A stretch of 48,741 nt of DNA from an uncultured Rivibacter sp. (GTDB lineage: Bacteria; Pseudomonadota; Gammaproteobacteria; Burkholderiales; Burkholderiaceae): assembly GCA_946481025.1 (NCBI GenBank), contig CAMLNA010000016.1, positions 1 to 48,741 of the forward strand. Reading direction: 5' to 3'. A program made the translations under genes and the position numbers. The notes under the pieces were generated by a model. The model worked only from the letters and a program-made list of their open reading frames with translations, was not told the DNA's origin and did not search any database. Each line of letters starts with the position of its first letter. The first letter of the stretch is position 1. Below, piece after piece: positions 8,735 to 16,321 of this stretch.

Positions 8735-8776
8735 GCTCCTGGCTGGCGGTTCTGCGGGGTCGGCTTCATTGCAGGG

Positions 8777-10042
8777 TCAGGCGCCGCGCTGCAGGGTGTG
8801 CGCCGCGGCGTCCTGCGGCGCGGTGGGCGGCACGTTGCGCGCCCGTCCACCCTTCTCGGCCCAGGTGCGCGTCCAGCGGATCTGCATCACCCGCATCATC
8901 AACAGCACTGCGACCGCGAGCACGGCGAAGAACACGAAGCCCCAGGCGTAGCTGCCGGTGTACTGCTTGGACAGGCCCATCGCGTTGGGCACGAGACCAC
9001 CGCCGAGCGCGCCCACCTCTCCGATCATGGAGCCGGCCACCGCCGTGGTGAGCGGCCAGCGCAGCGGCACCAGCTGGAAGAGGGCGCCGTTGCCGGCGCC
9101 CAGCGCCGAGAAGCACACCATGAACAACAAGGTGGTGGCGGTGAGCGAGGCGGAGGCAAAGCCGCACAGCACCAGCGTCACGGCCACGATGAGCAGCACC
9201 GCGGTAAGGGTGTTGATGCCGCCCAGCCGGTCGGAGATCCAGCCGCCGAACACGCGCACGGCCGCGCCCATGAAGGCCGCCAGCATCGTCAGCTGGCCGG
9301 CCTGCACCTTGCTCACGCCGAACTGGTCGTAGTAGTAGGTGGGCAGGAAGGTGGTGAGGCCGATGAAGCCGCCGAAGGTCACGCCGTAGATCAGGCTGAA
9401 GGCCCAGCCGTCCTTCTCGAACAGGCAGGCGATGTGTTCGCGGAAGCTGGCATGGGCGTCGAGGTCGGGCGGCTCCTTGGCGAACACGATCATCACGAGC
9501 ATCGGCAGCAGGATCGCGGCGGCGGCGAAGCCGTACACCGTCTGCCAGCCGAAGGCCTGGGCCAGCGGCGGGGCCACCAGCACCGATACCGCGGTGCCCA
9601 CGTTGCCGGCCCCCACGAGGCCCATGGCCAGGCCCTTGTGGCGCGGAGGGAACCAGCCGGAACCCAGCGACAGCGCCACGCCGAAGCTCGCGCCTGCGAT
9701 GCCCAGCAGCACGCCCATGGCCAGCAGGTCGTTGAAGCTCTTCACCATGAAGAAGCCGTACAGCATGGCCACCGCGATGAGGCCCATCTCGACCAGCGTG
9801 GCGTTCTTGCGGCCGATGTATTGCGCCAGCACGCCGAGCGGGAAGCGCATCAGCGCGCCGGCGATGATCGGGATCGACAGCATCAGCCCCTTCTGCGCGG
9901 GCGTGAGCTGGTAGGTCTCGGTGATGAACGGCGCCATCGCACCGTTGAGCACCCAGATGCAGCAGGAGAACGCGAAGTACAGGAACGCCGAGAACAGCGT
10001 GGGCGCGTGGCCTGAGCGGAGAAAGCTACTGAAGCCGGACAT
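8777..10042 (-). CDS. narK: NarK-type nitrate/nitrite MFS transporter
   Basis: A 421-aa inner-membrane protein of the major facilitator superfamily with about 12 hydrophobic helices. It carries the NNP-family signatures GASFGVALSLGSGWFPP and GALGGGLVPNAMGL, together with the MFS loop G-RKNAT. It imports nitrate for NasA, or exchanges nitrate and nitrite. The start MSGFSSFL was chosen because the transporter fold begins there; an in-frame ATG five codons upstream (MASPH) is possible, and neither has a strong Shine-Dalgarno. A long leader (about 130 nt) separates the sigma-54 promoter from the start. The gene is divergent from the ANTAR regulator and converges on the kinase gene. Confidence 0.92.
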   Translation of the reverse strand: MSGFSSFLRSGHAPTLFSAFLYFAFSCCIWVLNGAMAPFITETYQLTPAQKGLMLSIPIIAGALMRFPLGVLAQYIGRKNATLVEMGLIAVAMLYGFFMVKSFNDLLAMGVLLGIAGASFGVALSLGSGWFPPRHKGLAMGLVGAGNVGTAVSVLVAPPLAQAFGWQTVYGFAAAAILLPMLVMIVFAKEPPDLDAHASFREHIACLFEKDGWAFSLIYGVTFGGFIGLTTFLPTYYYDQFGVSKVQAGQLTMLAAFMGAAVRVFGGWISDRLGGINTLTAVLLIVAVTLVLCGFASASLTATTLLFMVCFSALGAGNGALFQLVPLRWPLTTAVAGSMIGEVGALGGGLVPNAMGLSKQYTGSYAWGFVFFAVLAVAVLLMMRVMQIRWTRTWAEKGGRARNVPPTAPQDAAAHTLQRGA

Positions 10043-10105
10043 GTGTGGGCTCGCCATGGGGTTGGGCCCCGCGCCCGGAGGCTGCGGAGCTTGTCGGCAC
10101 ATGGC

Positions 10106-10125
10106 TGCGCACGGCGGTGTGCGCA
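10106..10125. promoter_or_regulatory. Dyad in narK leader: second NtrC site or ANTAR-type hexaloop hairpin
   Basis: As minus-strand RNA, UGCGCAC-ACCGCC-GUGCGCA forms a perfect 7-bp stem with a hexanucleotide loop having A at position 1 and G at position 4, the loop rule known for ANTAR target RNAs. As DNA it is also GCAC-N6-GTGC, one base short of the NtrC spacing, and sits about 35 bp from a better NtrC-like site. The two readings cannot be separated by eye. Confidence 0.5.
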
Positions 10126-10141
10126 TGACCGGCGGTGCTGT

Positions 10142-10158
10142 TGCACGGTCCGGGTGCA
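10142..10158. promoter_or_regulatory. NtrC-type enhancer site
   Basis: TGCAC-GGTCCGG-GTGCA has the arms and N7 spacing of NtrC sites such as those of glnA. It lies about 90 bp upstream of the predicted start of the ANTAR gene, a normal enhancer distance, and just downstream of the narK start site, so it could serve both divergent sigma-54 promoters. Confidence 0.6.
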
Positions 10159-10183
10159 GCGGCACACCCGAGTGGGTTGTGCG

Positions 10184-10201
10184 ACGCAACAACCGTGCCA
10201 A
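10184..10201 (-). promoter_or_regulatory. narK: Sigma-54 promoter of narK
   Basis: On the minus strand TTGGCACGGTTGTTGCGT is close to a consensus -24/-12 promoter (TGGCACG-N4-TTGC, GG and GC 10 nt apart). The predicted start near 10174 gives a leader of about 130 nt before narK. Confidence 0.88.
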
Positions 10202-10213
10202 GCCGGGTGGCTG

Positions 10214-10230
10214 CTGGCCGCCGTCTTGCT
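10214..10230 (+). promoter_or_regulatory. Sigma-54 promoter of the ANTAR-PilJ regulator
   Basis: CTGGCCGCCGTCTTGCT has TGGC and TTGCT with the exact 10-nt spacing between GG and GC. It stands back to back with the narK sigma-54 promoter, only 12 bp away. The start of transcription would be near 10241, about 50 nt before the GTG. Confidence 0.75.
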
Positions 10231-10293
10231 CTATGCTTGCCGCCCCCCGGCCGCGAAAGCAGGCCACTCCCTCTGTAGAAAGGCCGCAGTTCC

Positions 10294-11568
10294 GTGACTT
10301 CCGTTCTTGTCGCCCAGGATCCCGCGCCCGGCTCGCCCGTGCTGGCCGACGACCTCGCGGCCGCGGGATTTCACGTCCTTGGTGCCACCGCTTGCGACAA
10401 CCTGGTGCGCGATACCTTGCGCAGCAACCCCGACGTGCTGGTGTGCTGGCAGCCTCGGCCGGCAGAGAACTTTTTCACGGCGCTCGCGACCTTGCAGGCC
10501 AACGCGCCGCTGCCGGTGGTGGTGTTCACCGGCGAGCCGGAGGTCGAGGCCATGGAAAAGGCGCTGGCGGCCGGCGTGCAGTGCTGGGAAGTGCAGGGCT
10601 ATCTGCCGCAGCGCCTGCGTGCGGTGGTGCAGCTCGCGCAGGTTCGCTTCCGGCACGAGCGCGTGCAGCGCGAGGCCATGGCCGACCTCAGCAGCCGCTT
10701 CGAGGAGCGCAAGCTGGTCGATCGGGCCAAGGGCATCCTGATGCGCTCGCAGCAGCTGTCGGAGGAAGAGGCCTTCCGCCTGCTGCGCAATGCTTCGATG
10801 CACGGCAACCAGCGGGTCGGCCAGGTGTCGCAGCAGATCATCGACATGGCGCGCTATGCCGACGCCATCAACCGTGCCGGTCAGCTCCGCATGCTCTCGC
10901 AGCGGCTGGTGAAGCTGTACGCGCTGGGCTGCGCCGGCACCGATGCACAGGCCACGCGCGCGCTGCTGCTGCAATCGGTGGAGCGGGTGGACGCCAACCT
11001 CGCGTCGCTGGCCAAGCTGCTGTCGCGACCCACGTTCGGCGACCTGCTCGACGCGGCGCTCGAGCCCTGGGGCGAGTTGCGCACCGTGCTGGCGGCGCCG
11101 GCCGAAGCCGCCCGGCTGCAGGCGCTGGACGAACGGGCCGAGCGCCTGCTCACGCAGGCCGAACACCTGACCGGCGCGCTCGAGGCGGGCGGACTGGCCA
11201 GCACCCTGCACGTGATCAATGTCTGCGGCCGCCAGCGCATGCTGTCGCAGCGGCTGGCCAAGCAGGCGCTGCTGTCGCACCTGCTGCAGGGCGTCGCTGC
11301 GCGCGGCGCCGAAGCCGAGGCGCGGCGCATCGTCACCGAGTTCGACCAGGCCCTGCAATACCTGGGCGGCGTGCCGCTGTCCACGCGGGACATCCGCGAG
11401 GGATTGGCCACCGCCGCGCGCACCTGGGGCGCCATGCTCGCGGCGGTGCAGCGCGTGCACGAGGCCGACGGCCGGCTGGCGCTGGCCGGCAGCAGCGAAG
11501 CGCTGCTGGAGCTGTTCGACCGGCTCACCGGCCAGTACGAGCACGGCATGCAGGGGCTGATCGGCTGA
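10294..11568 (+). CDS. Nitrate-responsive regulator: pseudo-receiver, ANTAR, double PilJ motif
   Basis: A 424-aa soluble protein starting at GTG (AGAAAGG upstream). Residues 1-120 resemble the NasT receiver, but the phosphoacceptor region reads NPDVLVCWQPRP with no Asp at the usual place. Residues of about 135-183 match the ANTAR RNA-binding fold (DRAKGILMRSQQLSEEEAFRLLR...). Residues of about 190-424 form helical PilJ/NarX-type sequence with AGQLRMLSQRLVK (195-207) and CGRQRMLSQRLAK (311-323). NasT and NasR are known ANTAR antiterminators of nitrate genes; NasR senses nitrate with a NIT domain, NasT is held by NasS. Here the sensor seems to be the fused PilJ region, with no TM segment. Inference: nitrate or nitrite binding frees ANTAR to act on narK or nirB leader RNA. 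Confidence 0.88.
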   Translation: MTSVLVAQDPAPGSPVLADDLAAAGFHVLGATACDNLVRDTLRSNPDVLVCWQPRPAENFFTALATLQANAPLPVVVFTGEPEVEAMEKALAAGVQCWEVQGYLPQRLRAVVQLAQVRFRHERVQREAMADLSSRFEERKLVDRAKGILMRSQQLSEEEAFRLLRNASMHGNQRVGQVSQQIIDMARYADAINRAGQLRMLSQRLVKLYALGCAGTDAQATRALLLQSVERVDANLASLAKLLSRPTFGDLLDAALEPWGELRTVLAAPAEAARLQALDERAERLLTQAEHLTGALEAGGLASTLHVINVCGRQRMLSQRLAKQALLSHLLQGVAARGAEAEARRIVTEFDQALQYLGGVPLSTRDIREGLATAARTWGAMLAAVQRVHEADGRLALAGSSEALLELFDRLTGQYEHGMQGLIG

Positions 11569-11654
11569 CGGCCCTAGGGTGAACCCGAGGCAATGCCCCA
11601 TATAGCACCGGGCAATTGGACTGATGCCTCGCCGCGGGAGTAGTGTCGCTTCCG

Positions 11655-11673
11655 CATCCCGCGTCACGGGATG
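11655..11673 (+). promoter_or_regulatory. Hairpin upstream of rubrerythrin
   Basis: CATCCCG-CGTCA-CGGGATG is a perfect 7-bp inverted repeat 35 bp before the rubrerythrin ATG. It may be the end of the ANTAR transcript or an operator. No T run follows. The rest of the 139-bp gap shows no clear promoter. Confidence 0.4.
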
Positions 11674-11707
11674 GGCTGTTCCCTGTTCCCCACGTCAGGA
11701 GATCGTT

Positions 11708-12130
11708 ATGCAGCTCAAGGGCTCGAAGACCGAACAGAACCTGAAGGACGCATTTGCGGGTGAATCGCAGGCCAACCGGCGCTACCTCTACTTCGCCAAC
11801 AAGGCCGACGTCGAAGGGCAGAACGATGTGGCGGCGTTGTTCCGCTCCACCGCCGAAGGCGAGACAGGCCATGCGCACGGCCACCTCGAATTCCTGGAGC
11901 ACGGCTCGGGCGACCCGGCCACCGGCCTGCCCATCGGCGCCACGCGCGACAACCTGAAGGCCGCCGTGGCGGGCGAAACGCACGAGTACACCGACATGTA
12001 CCCGGGCATGGCGAGGCAGGCCCGCGAAGAGGGCTTCGACGAGATCGCCGACTGGTTCGAGACCCTGGCCAAGGCCGAGCGCTCCCACGCCAACCGCTAC
12101 CAGAAGGCGCTGGACGCGCTGGTGGATTAG
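11708..12130 (+). CDS. Rubrerythrin (diiron domain only)
   Basis: A 140-aa ferritin-like diiron protein. The ligand pattern is E19, E52-x2-H55, E90, E93 and E124-x2-H127. It lacks the C-terminal rubredoxin CxxC domain of classical rubrerythrins, so it is of the short, sulerythrin-like type and needs an external electron donor. The ATG has a good Shine-Dalgarno (AGGAGAT). It reduces peroxide in the cytoplasm in known family members. The next two genes on the same strand encode a multi-cluster Fe-S protein and a DUF3501 protein, a grouping seen in many proteobacteria, so the Fe-S protein is a plausible electron donor (inference). Confidence 0.92.
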   Translation: MQLKGSKTEQNLKDAFAGESQANRRYLYFANKADVEGQNDVAALFRSTAEGETGHAHGHLEFLEHGSGDPATGLPIGATRDNLKAAVAGETHEYTDMYPGMARQAREEGFDEIADWFETLAKAERSHANRYQKALDALVD

Positions 12131-12213
12131 CCCACCCCCCGGAGCGGCGTTGCCGCTCCCCCCTCGAGGGGGGCGACGCAGGCGGACCGGCGGAGCCGGA
12201 TCCGCGGCGTCTG
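12131..12213 (+). repeat. REP-like structured intergenic repeat, copy 2
   Basis: It follows the rubrerythrin stop at once and matches 8621-8700. The first stem here is AGCGGC-GTT-GCCGCT and the central palindrome is CCCCCCTCGAGGGGGG. Compared with copy 1 the stem bases change in compensating pairs, which argues that the fold is maintained. Confidence 0.8.
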
Positions 12214-12221
12214 CTCTGATC

Positions 12222-12248
12222 GCCCCATGCCGCTTTGCGGCATGGGGC
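12222..12248. terminator. Perfect 12-bp hairpin after repeat copy 2
   Basis: GCCCCATGCCGC and GCGGCATGGGGC pair perfectly around TTT. It ends 22 nt before the GTG of the Fe-S gene and could limit read-through from rubrerythrin or shield that start. No T run follows. Confidence 0.45.
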
Positions 12249-12270
12249 TCCAGTGGTGGTGGAGGTGTTG

Positions 12271-13635
12271 GTGAGCCATCGTGAGGGAAATCTCGAGGCG
12301 CCTACGCGGCATGCGGTGGACTGGAAGCAGGCCGACTACTACGACGAGGAGAAGTGCTTCCATGAGCTGGAGCGCATCTTCGACATCTGCCACGGCTGCC
12401 GGCGCTGCGTGAGCCTGTGCCATTCGTTCCCGACGCTGTTCGACCTGGTGGACGAGGGCCGGACCGGCGAGGTCGACGGCGTGGACCGCCAGGACTACTG
12501 GAAGGTGGTGGACCAGTGCTACCTGTGCGACCTCTGCTACATGACCAAGTGCCCCTACGTGCCGCCGCACCAGTGGAACCTGGACTTTCCGCACGCCATG
12601 CTGCGGGCCAAGGCCATCAAGTTCAGGAAGGGCGAGGTCAAGGCCGGCGAGCGCTTCCTCGCCTCGACCGACGTGCACGGGCAGTTCGCCGGCATTCCGG
12701 TGGTGGTGCAGGCGGTCAACGCCGTCAACCGGACAGGCTTCGCGCGCAAGGCGATGGAGTCGCACCTCGGGGTGGACAGCAAGGCGTGGATGCCCGAGCT
12801 GGCCGGCAAGCGTTTTCGCTGGAGCGCGAAGAAGAGCGGCAGCGAGGACGTGGTGGAGGGCGAGCGCACGCCGGGCAAGGTGGCGATCTTCTCGACCTGC
12901 TACGTCAACTACAACGAACCCGGCATCGGCCATGACCTGCTGAAGATCCTGGAGCACAACGCGATCCCCTACGTGCTCGTCGAGAAGGAAAAGTGCTGCG
13001 GCATGCCGAAGCTGGAGCTGGGCGACCTGGAGTCGGTCGAGAGGCACAAGGACGCCAACATCCCGGTGCTGGCGAAGTACGCGAGGGACGGCTTCGCCAT
13101 CCTTTCGGCCGTGCCGTCCTGCACGCTGATGTTCAAGCAGGAGCTGCCGCTGCTGTTCCCGCAGGACGACGACGTGCGGCTCGTCAGGGAGGCGATGTGG
13201 GACCCGTTCGAGTACCTGGTGGCGCGCCACAAGGACGGCCTGCTGAAGACCGATTTCTCGCAAGGCCTGGGCCGGGTCAGCTACCACGTGCCGTGTCACG
13301 GCCGCGTCCAGAACATCGGCCGCAAGACCGAAGAGATGCTGAAGCTCATCGGCCAGCACGTGACGGTGTCGCTCAACACGGTGGAGCGCTGCTCCGGCCA
13401 TGCCGGCACCTACGGCGTGAAGAAGCCGTACCACGACATCGCCATGAAGATCGGCAGGCCGGTGTTCAAGGCCATGGGCAAGGCCGGCCCCGAAGGTGCG
13501 GGACCGGACGTCATCAGTTCCGACTGCGCGCTGGCCGGCCACCACATCGCCCAGGGCATGGCGGAAAACGGCCTGCCGGCCGCCGCCTTGCAGCACCCGC
13601 TCACGCTGGTGCGACGCGCCTACGGATTGAGCTGA
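12271..13635 (+). CDS. Heterodisulfide-reductase-like Fe-S protein of the rubrerythrin/DUF3501 cluster
   Basis: A 454-aa cytoplasmic protein. The GTG start was chosen because GGAGG lies five bases before it; a TTG further upstream would fall in a hairpin. Two ferredoxin-type sites are visible, C40-x2-C43-x2-C46-x3-C50 and C83-x2-C86-x2-C89-x4-C94, for two [4Fe-4S] clusters. The C-terminal half has the GlpC/HdrB layout: KEKCCGMPKLE (complete CCG motif) and VERCSGHAGTYG, where CSG replaces the second CCG. It is unlike true HdrB/GlpC in lacking a known partner subunit here. Likely an electron-transfer protein for the adjacent rubrerythrin; that link is inferred from conserved gene order. Confidence 0.85.
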   Translation: MSHREGNLEAPTRHAVDWKQADYYDEEKCFHELERIFDICHGCRRCVSLCHSFPTLFDLVDEGRTGEVDGVDRQDYWKVVDQCYLCDLCYMTKCPYVPPHQWNLDFPHAMLRAKAIKFRKGEVKAGERFLASTDVHGQFAGIPVVVQAVNAVNRTGFARKAMESHLGVDSKAWMPELAGKRFRWSAKKSGSEDVVEGERTPGKVAIFSTCYVNYNEPGIGHDLLKILEHNAIPYVLVEKEKCCGMPKLELGDLESVERHKDANIPVLAKYARDGFAILSAVPSCTLMFKQELPLLFPQDDDVRLVREAMWDPFEYLVARHKDGLLKTDFSQGLGRVSYHVPCHGRVQNIGRKTEEMLKLIGQHVTVSLNTVERCSGHAGTYGVKKPYHDIAMKIGRPVFKAMGKAGPEGAGPDVISSDCALAGHHIAQGMAENGLPAAALQHPLTLVRRAYGLS

Positions 13636-13650
13636 AGAGGACGGCCTCCA

Positions 13651-14235
13651 ATGAGCATCACCCGCGACAGCCTGCTGACCCTGGAAGCCTATGCCCGCGT
13701 CCGCAAGGACATGAAGGCCCGCGTGATCCCGCACCGGCGCCTGCGCACCGTGTCGCTGGGTGAGCACATGACGGTGCAGTTCGAGGACGAGACCACCATC
13801 CGCTACCAGATCCAGGAGATGCTGCGGGTCGAGAAGATCTTCGAGGAAGAGGGCATCCAGCAGGAACTCGAGGCCTACAACCCGCTGGTGCCCGACGGCG
13901 GCAACTGGAAGGCCACGCTGCTGCTCGAGTACCCGGACATGCACGAACGCAGGCGCGAGCTGGCGAGGCTCATCGGCGTGGAAGACCGCATGTTCGTGGA
14001 GGTCGAAGGCCAGCCCAGGGTGTACGCGATCGCCGACGAAGACCTCGACCGCGAGAACGCCGAAAAGACTTCGTCGGTGCACTTCCTGAGGTTCGAGTTC
14101 CCGCCGGCGCTGGCCGCCGCGGTGAGGGCCGGTGCGGCCGCCAAGCTCGGCTGCGACCATCGCAACTACCCGGCTCACGTCAACATTGCACCGGACACGC
14201 TGGCCAGCCTGGCCGGCGATCTGCGCCAGCCGTAG
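13651..14235 (+). CDS. DUF3501 family protein
   Basis: A 194-aa protein recognised as DUF3501, which recurs after the rubrerythrin and Fe-S genes in this arrangement. It has no signal peptide, TM segment or cysteine cluster. A charged, helical N-terminal half (RVRKDMKARVIPHRR, QIQEMLRVEKIFEEEGIQ) precedes a mixed C-terminal half. It starts 15 nt after the Fe-S gene and is surely co-transcribed. No biochemical function is known to me; an accessory role in peroxide or Fe-S protection is only guilt by association. Confidence 0.85.
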   Translation: MSITRDSLLTLEAYARVRKDMKARVIPHRRLRTVSLGEHMTVQFEDETTIRYQIQEMLRVEKIFEEEGIQQELEAYNPLVPDGGNWKATLLLEYPDMHERRRELARLIGVEDRMFVEVEGQPRVYAIADEDLDRENAEKTSSVHFLRFEFPPALAAAVRAGAAAKLGCDHRNYPAHVNIAPDTLASLAGDLRQP

Positions 14236-14263
14236 CGCCGGCCGCAGCGGCTGTCGCCGGCGC
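14235..14263 (+). terminator. Hairpin after DUF3501
   Basis: GCGCCGGC and GCCGGCGC pair as an 8-bp inverted repeat right at the DUF3501 stop. It probably ends the rubrerythrin transcript. The rest of the 215-bp gap up to 14450 shows only a weak -10 like box (TATGAT, 14337-14342) with no good -35. Confidence 0.4.
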
Positions 14264-14450
14264 ACGACGTGCGGCGTGCCGGCGCCGTGAGCGGTCGCCC
14301 CATCGATCGCGGGATACACCGGTGCATGGCAGCGGCTATGATCGGCCGTTACATACCCCCGCCGAATCCAGACCCTCGCGTCTTCCGAGGCGGCAGCCGT
14401 ACGACCAACCCCCCCGGGGCGAGAGCCCGAATGCCGAGGAAGCCAACGAG

Positions 14451-15455
14451 ATGACCCAGCACGATGCCCAGGGTCTGCCCACGAGCAATGCTGCAGCGTC
14501 CGTGACGGGCGCCGTGGCACTTTCGCTGCTCGATGCGCTGGGCATCGGCGTCACGCTCAAGGATGTGGCTTCCGGCGCCTACGTTCACGTCAACCGCGTG
14601 GCCGAGGAGCTGTTCGGACGGCCGGCTGCCGAGCTGATCGGCCGTACCGATGCCGAGCTGTTCGAGGCCTCGCTGTCAGCTGCCCTGCGTGCGGCCGAGC
14701 AGCAGGCCCTCAGCCTGGATGGCACGGCCACCACGGTGCACCGCCTCGACCTCGGCGCCGGCCGGCGCGACTTGCAGGCCACCCGGCGCTACCTCTTCGC
14801 CCCCGACGGCAAGCCGGTGCAGCTGCTGTGCGGCTGGCTCGACACCACCGAGCAACATCGCCGCGAAGCCCAGCTGCATGCAGCGCTCGAGCAACTGGAG
14901 CAGCAGCAGGGTGCCAACGAGATGCTGCGCCGCGAGCTGCAGGACGAGCGTGTGCGTGACAGCACCACCGGTCTGTATCACCGCGCCCACTTCGAAGACC
15001 AGCTGCGCCGCGAGGTGGACCTGTCCTCGCGCGAGCACCGTGAGTTCGCGCTGGTGTTCGTGGCGATCGATGCGCTCGACGAAACGGCGAAGCAGCATGG
15101 GGCCGAAGGCCGCCAGCGGGTGCTCGAGGCGCTGGGCCGGCTGTTGCGCAGCAACACCCGCGCGATGGACGCGCCGTGTCGCCTCGAGAACGAGAATTTC
15201 GCAGTGCTGCTGTCGGGCGTCGGCCTGGCCACGGCGCACGCCCGCATGGAAGGCCTGCGCCGTCAGTGCGCCACGCAGATCGTCGCGCTGGCCGGCCAGG
15301 AGCTGCACTTCAGCGTGTCGATGGGCGTGGCGAGCTTCCCCCACACCGCCAGCACCCTCGAAGGGCTGATGGACGCCTCCGAGGCGGCCCTGGCCGAAGC
15401 CCGCCGCCGCGGCGGCAACCGCGTGGCGCTGGCCAGCATCCGCTTCGACCAGTAG
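14451..15455 (+). CDS. PAS domain protein with degenerate GGDEF domain
   Basis: A 334-aa soluble signalling protein. Residues of about 20-135 form a PAS domain, 135-165 a coiled coil, and 165-330 a diguanylate-cyclase fold. The fold carries DSTTGLYHRAHF (170-181), but the active-site loop reads ENENF (246-250) where GGDEF is expected, so cyclase activity is unlikely. The flanking R-L and AVLLSGV are conserved, so this is divergence and not a reading error. It may bind GTP or c-di-GMP as a receptor, or only dimerise. The ATG has GAGGA upstream; frames further 5' have no homology. Confidence 0.85.
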   Translation: MTQHDAQGLPTSNAAASVTGAVALSLLDALGIGVTLKDVASGAYVHVNRVAEELFGRPAAELIGRTDAELFEASLSAALRAAEQQALSLDGTATTVHRLDLGAGRRDLQATRRYLFAPDGKPVQLLCGWLDTTEQHRREAQLHAALEQLEQQQGANEMLRRELQDERVRDSTTGLYHRAHFEDQLRREVDLSSREHREFALVFVAIDALDETAKQHGAEGRQRVLEALGRLLRSNTRAMDAPCRLENENFAVLLSGVGLATAHARMEGLRRQCATQIVALAGQELHFSVSMGVASFPHTASTLEGLMDASEAALAEARRRGGNRVALASIRFDQ

Positions 15456-15487
15456 GAACAGGTGGGGGCGGGTATGGGCGGTGGCTC

Positions 15488-15515
15488 GTGACCAGGGATC
15501 AGTGACTGGTCACTG
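15488..15515. repeat. Imperfect 7-bp tandem repeat (GTGAC/GTCAC units)
   Basis: Four 7-bp units, GTGACCA GGGATCA GTGACTG GTCACTG, run into the stop codon of the TauE gene. The same unit family occurs as cleaner copies at 33847-33874. The other bases between 15456 and 15509 show nothing further. Confidence 0.5.
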
Positions 15516-16321
15516 CCCCAGGGCCTTGTAGAGCATGTAGGCCGCCAGGCTGTAGAGCAGGAAGGCGAACACCCGCTTGAGCTGCCGCACGTTCATGGCA
15601 TGTGCTGCCCTTGCCCCGAGCGGCGCGAGCAGCACGCTGGCCGCGGCAATGACCAGCAGCCCGGCCACCCACAGGTAGCCGAAAGCGCCCGGCATCGGAT
15701 TGGCGATCGACCTGCCGCCCACCACGTAGCCCACGGTATTGGCCAGCGCGATGGGGAAGCCCAGTGCGGCGCTCGTGGCCACTGCGTTGTGCATGCTGAC
15801 GTTGCACCACGTCATGAAGGGCACCGAGACGAATCCGCCGCCCGCGCCCACCAGCCCCGAAACGAAGCCGATGACGCCGCCGGCCGCCAGCCGCCCCGGT
15901 GTGCCCGGCAGCTGGCGTGTCGGCCTGGGCTTCTTGTCGAGCAGCATCTGGGTGGCCGAAAAGCCCACGAACAACGCGAACACGAGCGCGAGCACCGTGC
16001 CCTTGAGCAGGGCGAACACGCCGGCGCCCGCCAGCAGGCCGCCTGCAACGATGCCGGGCGCCAGCGTGCGCACGATGTCCCAGCGCACGGCGCCCCGCTT
16101 GTGATGGGCGCGCACGCTCGAGATCGATGTGAACAGGATGGTGGCCATCGAGGTGGCGATGGCCATCTTGACGGCCAGTGCCGAATCGACGCCGCTGCGC
16201 GACAGGATGAAGGTCATGAACGGCACGAGCAGCATGCCGCCGCCGATGCCCAGAAGGCCTGCCAGGAATCCGGAGAAACAGCCGAGCAGCAGCAACTCGG
16301 CCACCAGCTGCCACTCGAGGA

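Noticed and set aside
12235..12270. A TTG start for the Fe-S protein
   Set aside because: It lies inside a strong hairpin and has no ribosome site, whereas the GTG at 12271 has GGAGG at the right distance.
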